Source: JBJXFK01 sp046155505 (GTDB taxonomy: Bacteria; Planctomycetota; Phycisphaerae; UBA1845; Fen-1342). From it: 62,599 nt of DNA. The position numbers were made by a program, and so were the translations under genes. The notes below the pieces were generated by a model. That model had not been told where the DNA came from. It saw nothing but the letters and a program-made list of their open reading frames with translations, and ran no database searches. This document shows positions 59,486 through 62,599 of this stretch, piece by piece (position 1 is the first letter of the stretch; the number at the start of each line of letters is the position of its first letter). Location: contig JBJXFK010000193.1 in NCBI GenBank assembly GCA_046155505.1, positions 1 through 62,599 of the forward strand. The letters are read 5' to 3'.

Positions 59486-60070
59486 TTATGCCGACGATGC
59501 GAGCAGTTGGTCGAGCTCGTTGCCGAGCCGCGTCGCCGCGTCGGTGGTGACGAACGGCAGGTTCGCGCGCACGTTTTCCGCGGCGGCGTGCATGGCCGCG
59601 TGGGCCATGTGAATTCCCGCTTCGACGTCCGATCGCAGATTCGGATTGCCGATCTCGCGCAGGTCGCAGAGCGAGTCCATCACGGCGCGGGCGATCGCTA
59701 CCGTTTGCAGCGGCACACTCGCAGCGACTTCGGCGGCTGCCCGAACGCGATCGCCGCGCGACGCATCATTCTTGGGCAGTTTGAACGCCGCGCTCAGTTC
59801 GCCATATGCGGCGGCATCTTCGTCGATGAGTTCTTCGAGCATGCGGCGCGACCGATCAAGCGAGGTGTGCAGCTCACGCACACGCGGCTCGACGGCGGCG
59901 AATTTCGGCCTGCCGGCGGTCAGGGCGCAGACCATGCATCCCAGCGCCGCGGCCAGCGCGCCGCTCACCCCCGCTGCCGCTCCGCCGCCGGGCGTCGGCA
60001 TTTCGGACGCGAGGCGCTGGAGAAACTCCGACATGCTGAGGCTGACCAATTGTTGCGGATCGCTTTGCAT
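59486..60070 (-). CDS. Cyclodeaminase/cyclohydrolase family protein (FTCD C-terminal type)
   Basis: The 194-residue helical protein matches the C-terminal domain of formiminotransferase-cyclodeaminase and methenyl-tetrahydrofolate cyclohydrolase (FchA). Key motifs are MPTPGGGAAAGVSGALAAALGCMV (parts: PTPGGGAAA, LAAALGCMV), DEDAAAYGELSAAFKLP and VPLQTVAIA. It would act on one-carbon folate derivatives in the cytoplasm. Length is normal. No Shine-Dalgarno is visible before ATG 60070; a TACACT box lies six bases upstream. It is convergent with the glycosyltransferase gene (7-base gap). Confidence 0.82.
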   Translation of the reverse strand: MQSDPQQLVSLSMSEFLQRLASEMPTPGGGAAAGVSGALAAALGCMVCALTAGRPKFAAVEPRVRELHTSLDRSRRMLEELIDEDAAAYGELSAAFKLPKNDASRGDRVRAAAEVAASVPLQTVAIARAVMDSLCDLREIGNPNLRSDVEAGIHMAHAAMHAAAENVRANLPFVTTDAATRLGNELDQLLASSA

Positions 60071-60100
60071 GAAGACAGTGTACCGGCAAGCGCGCGGCCA

Positions 60101-62143
60101 TCACGTTGGATTGGCAACGGATTCTTCAAGCAACGCGGCGACGCGCTGCGAGAGATCGTCGGCCGAAAACGGCTTGGCGATGAACGGAATCCGCAGCTCG
60201 TGCCAATCGGGTCCGAAGTTGGTGTCGCCCACGTTGCCCGACATGAGCATGACGGGCAAGCCCGGGCGAACGCGCCGCACGCGCTCAATGAGGGTGCGGC
60301 CGTCCATTTGCGGCATGAGCAGATCGGTGATCATCATGCGAATCTGATCGCCGCGGCGATCGAGCACGCGCAGCGCTTCGTCGCCGCAACTCGCCTCGAT
60401 CACCTGACAGCCGGCGCGTTCCAGCGCGGCGACGATGACCGATCGCACGGCGTCGTTATCCTCGACGACGAGCACGACGGCGGATGTAGCGATGCGCACG
60501 GGCGGCTTGTGATCGCCGTTGACGTGCGTCGCGCGACCGTCACAGCGCGGCAGGTAGATGCGAAAGGTCGTTCCGGACCCGCGGAGCGTTTCGACAAGAA
60601 TGTAGCCGGACGCCTGGTTGACGATTTCTTGCACCGTGGACAGGCCCAGGCCGGTGCCGCGATCGGGATGCTTGGTGGTGAAGAACGGCTCGAAGATGCG
60701 TCGCGCGACTTCAGGGGTCATGCCTTCGCCGGTGTCGGAAACGGTGAGCAGGACGTAATCGCCGGCGGGTGGTGCTCCGCCGGTGTCGTTGACGGTGACG
60801 TTTTCCGTTCGCATGCGGAATTCGCCGCCGCCGGACATGGCGTCGCGTGCGTTGACGGCGAGGTTGACGATGATCTGGCTGAACTGTCCGAGGTCGATGC
60901 GTGAATTCCAGAGCTGCGGGTCGAATTGCAGATCGAGCCGCACGGCGTCGCCGAGGACGCGCTGCAGCAAGCGCTGCGCGGAGCGGATCTGCTCGTTGAT
61001 GTTGATGGTCTCAGGTTTGATTTGTTCCTGTTTGGCGAGCATGAGGAGTTGCCGCGTGAGGCGGCTGGCGCGGTCGGCGACGCCGCGAATTTCGCGAAGG
61101 GCGTATTCCAACTCGACCGGGTCATTGATCGACGAGCTGGCGATGTCAACATTGCCGAGCAGGGCGGTGAGCAGGTTGTTGAAATCGTGCGCGACGCCGC
61201 CCGCGAGTCGCCCGACGAGTTCGAGTTTTTGCGCGTGGAAGAGCTGCCATTGCAGCAGTTTGCGGTCGCTAACGTCTTGCATCATCGCGACCACGGTCGG
61301 TTGCCCCTCATCCGTTTCGACTGCCGAGGTGGAAATCGAGATGGTGCGTTGCTGGCCGTCCTTGCGCGTGATCTCCCATTCTTCGCCGAGCAGGTTGTCG
61401 CCGTGACGCATGCGATCCATTCGTTCGATGGCGCGGCGTTGCAGGTCGGGGTCGGGATAGAGCGACTGATACCAGCCGGCGGCATTGATCTCGTCGATCG
61501 TGTAGCCGGTGATCTGAGTCATGCGTTCGTTCCAGAGCGAGAAACGTACGAAGGGTTGCTCGGCAACAGCATTGCAAACACAAATGCCTTCGCTGGCGGT
61601 TTGGATGATCGCCTCGCGAAACCGGTTGACCTTCGCCGCCGCCTGGCTCGCCCGTAACTGTCGCGTCGCAAGTCCGGCGATGTCTGCCCCGAGTTGCAGT
61701 GTTTGCAGCACGTCTGGTGACGGAGAACCCGGCTCGGGCCGTGAGATGGCGAATGTGCCGACCGGCGCGCCGTCGGAGCCGAAAAACGGCACCGACCAGC
61801 AACTGCGCACGCCTAGTTCGGTCGCTGCTCCACGGGCAGACTGCCAGTGTGGATCGAGCCGCGTGTCGGCAACGACGACCGACTGTTTCAGGTAAAACGC
61901 CGCGGCGCATGATCCGCCGTCAGAAGCGGGAGTGAGCTTGGACAGGATCGCGCGAGCGCGGGCATTGAGGCTCGGGCCAGCGACCAGGTTTAGCTTCTGT
62001 GCGACAGGATCGAACAGCATCGCCGTGCAGATGGCGTCCGGCTGCTGGGCCTGGATCAACCGGCAGATTGAATCGAGCGTGCTCTCGAGCGGCTCGCCGC
62101 GAGTGACGCCGAAGATCAGATCCAGCAGCATGCGCAAGGCCAT
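60101..62143 (-). CDS. GAF/PAS hybrid sensor histidine kinase
   Basis: The 680-residue soluble protein has an N-terminal GAF domain (about 15-165), a PAS domain with PAC extension (175-295), and a HisKA domain with the phosphorylated His in GRLAGGVAHDFNNLLTALLG (near residue 320). The ATPase domain has NLAVNARDAMSGGG, VSDTGEGM and GTGLGLSTVQEIV. A C-terminal receiver domain has Asp in RMMITDLLMPQMDG and Lys in FIAKPFSADDL. No membrane segment was found. It is typical of the NtrB-like hybrid kinases. GGTG before ATG 62143 is a weak ribosome binding site. Confidence 0.88.
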   Translation of the reverse strand: MALRMLLDLIFGVTRGEPLESTLDSICRLIQAQQPDAICTAMLFDPVAQKLNLVAGPSLNARARAILSKLTPASDGGSCAAAFYLKQSVVVADTRLDPHWQSARGAATELGVRSCWSVPFFGSDGAPVGTFAISRPEPGSPSPDVLQTLQLGADIAGLATRQLRASQAAAKVNRFREAIIQTASEGICVCNAVAEQPFVRFSLWNERMTQITGYTIDEINAAGWYQSLYPDPDLQRRAIERMDRMRHGDNLLGEEWEITRKDGQQRTISISTSAVETDEGQPTVVAMMQDVSDRKLLQWQLFHAQKLELVGRLAGGVAHDFNNLLTALLGNVDIASSSINDPVELEYALREIRGVADRASRLTRQLLMLAKQEQIKPETININEQIRSAQRLLQRVLGDAVRLDLQFDPQLWNSRIDLGQFSQIIVNLAVNARDAMSGGGEFRMRTENVTVNDTGGAPPAGDYVLLTVSDTGEGMTPEVARRIFEPFFTTKHPDRGTGLGLSTVQEIVNQASGYILVETLRGSGTTFRIYLPRCDGRATHVNGDHKPPVRIATSAVVLVVEDNDAVRSVIVAALERAGCQVIEASCGDEALRVLDRRGDQIRMMITDLLMPQMDGRTLIERVRRVRPGLPVMLMSGNVGDTNFGPDWHELRIPFIAKPFSADDLSQRVAALLEESVANPT

Positions 62144-62350
62144 GTTTCACCTGTTCGATTCGACATTGAGGATGGTGACCTTGTCACCGAAACCGAAGGG
62201 GACGTGCGTCTGATGCATGGGCATTGTCGGGAATCGTAATGCGCTTGTCGAGACGATTTTCGGCAAGAAATTTGCCCGCTTGTTCGGCGACCGGGCAAGT
62301 CAAGCGGAGCGCGAATCTCATCCGATCGCCCTCTCGGCTTGGCGACGCGC

Positions 62351-62356
62351 TATAAT
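62351..62356 (+). promoter_or_regulatory. -10 box TATAAT of the last gene
   Basis: A perfect TATAAT lies 41 bases before GTG 62397. No good -35 is seen 16-18 bases upstream, so it is a partial promoter call. Confidence 0.3.
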
Positions 62357-62396
62357 CCGCGACTCTCGCGAAAGACGCGAGCGGCGGAGACCGAGC

Positions 62397-62599
62397 GTGA
62401 AATCACTGGTTGCGATTCCAGTTTACAACGAACAGCGTTACTTGCCCGGCGTGCTCGACGCGGTGCGGCGGCACGCGACCGACATTCTGGTGATCGACGA
62501 CGGCTCGATCGACGGCACGGCGCGAATCCTGCGCAGCGCGAGCGGCGTCGCGACGATCACCCATCCTGAGAATCGCGGCTACGGCCAAAGCGTGATCGA
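62397..62599 (+). CDS. Family 2 glycosyltransferase, N-terminal part
   Basis: The frame runs off the right edge after 67 codons. The visible part opens with LVAIPVYNEQRYLPGVLDAV, then ILVIDDGSIDGTARIL and ENRGYGQSVI, the nucleotide-binding start of the GT-A fold in dolichol-phosphate-mannose synthase-like family 2 enzymes. GTG 62397 follows GGAG by seven bases. Confidence 0.85.
   Translation, partial: MKSLVAIPVYNEQRYLPGVLDAVRRHATDILVIDDGSIDGTARILRSASGVATITHPENRGYGQSVI

Noticed and set aside
1..62599. CRISPR array, insertion sequence or prophage
   Set aside because: No regularly spaced repeat array, transposase, integrase or phage structural gene was seen. The inverted repeats are short and carry no gene.

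Overview
The window is a GC-rich, gene-dense piece of a bacterial chromosome that reads as a planctomycete, most likely from the Phycisphaerae side of the phylum. This is inferred from gene content, not from a marker gene. The supporting signs are seven secreted proteins ending in dockerin-like Ca-binding repeats, one PEP-CTERM protein, extracytoplasmic-function (ECF) sigma factors next to large Ser/Thr protein kinases, kinases carrying TPR, WD40 or PA14-like sensor regions, and many palindromic dispersed repeats. No rRNA, tRNA, CRISPR array, phage or insertion sequence was found. Many genes start with GTG, and most have a GGAG-type ribosome binding site 5-10 bases upstream. A few have none, and there a -10 box sits directly before the start codon.

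Layout. 1-6800: the end of flagellar ATPase fliI, a small HTH protein, a PEP-CTERM protein, a coupled DUF1272/lipoprotein pair, a VOC protein, a DinB protein, then an ECF sigma / zinc anti-sigma / SH3 protein module. 6969-12889: three secreted dockerin-type proteins on the minus strand, two of them tandem paralogs with matching terminators. 13151-20148: an ECF sigma factor overlapping a kinase-TPR gene, followed by a paralogous kinase-WD40 gene whose own sigma factor seems to be reduced to a remnant. 20371-31567: a HAF-repeat dockerin protein, an epimerase-like protein without its catalytic residues, aroB, folC, more dockerin proteins, a PLP enzyme and a DNA glycosylase. 31730-36607: tilS, then a CpxA/CpxR-like two-component system divergent from a lipoprotein made of five LT-x-EQR repeats. 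36803-39914: a kinase with a PA14-like extracytoplasmic domain, bracketed by a broken and an intact copy of a DinB gene. 40038-48850: RNase D, a hybrid histidine kinase, a PAS/GAF/receiver protein, a rhomboid-like membrane protein and a ubiD gene with a 315-base in-frame insertion. 49057-62599: a dockerin protein, small membrane and lipoproteins, ftsK, an ArsR/SRPBCC pair, a lipoprotein hydrolase, a processive family 2 glycosyltransferase, a cyclodeaminase-like protein, another hybrid histidine kinase, and the start of a second glycosyltransferase.

How it works together. Housekeeping functions (shikimate, folate, tRNA modification, RNA and DNA processing, chromosome segregation) are scattered among signalling genes that link the envelope to transcription: two ECF systems, three kinases and four histidine-kinase or receiver genes. 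Much of the remainder is secreted or surface-anchored. The most unusual points are the PA14-like receptor kinase between two DinB copies, the anti-sigma-like zinc motif fused to two kinases, the epimerase lacking two of three catalytic residues, the repeat-derived insertion in ubiD, the CpxP-like repeat lipoprotein beside a Cpx-like pair, and predicted leaderless promoters, one carrying a perfect operator palindrome.
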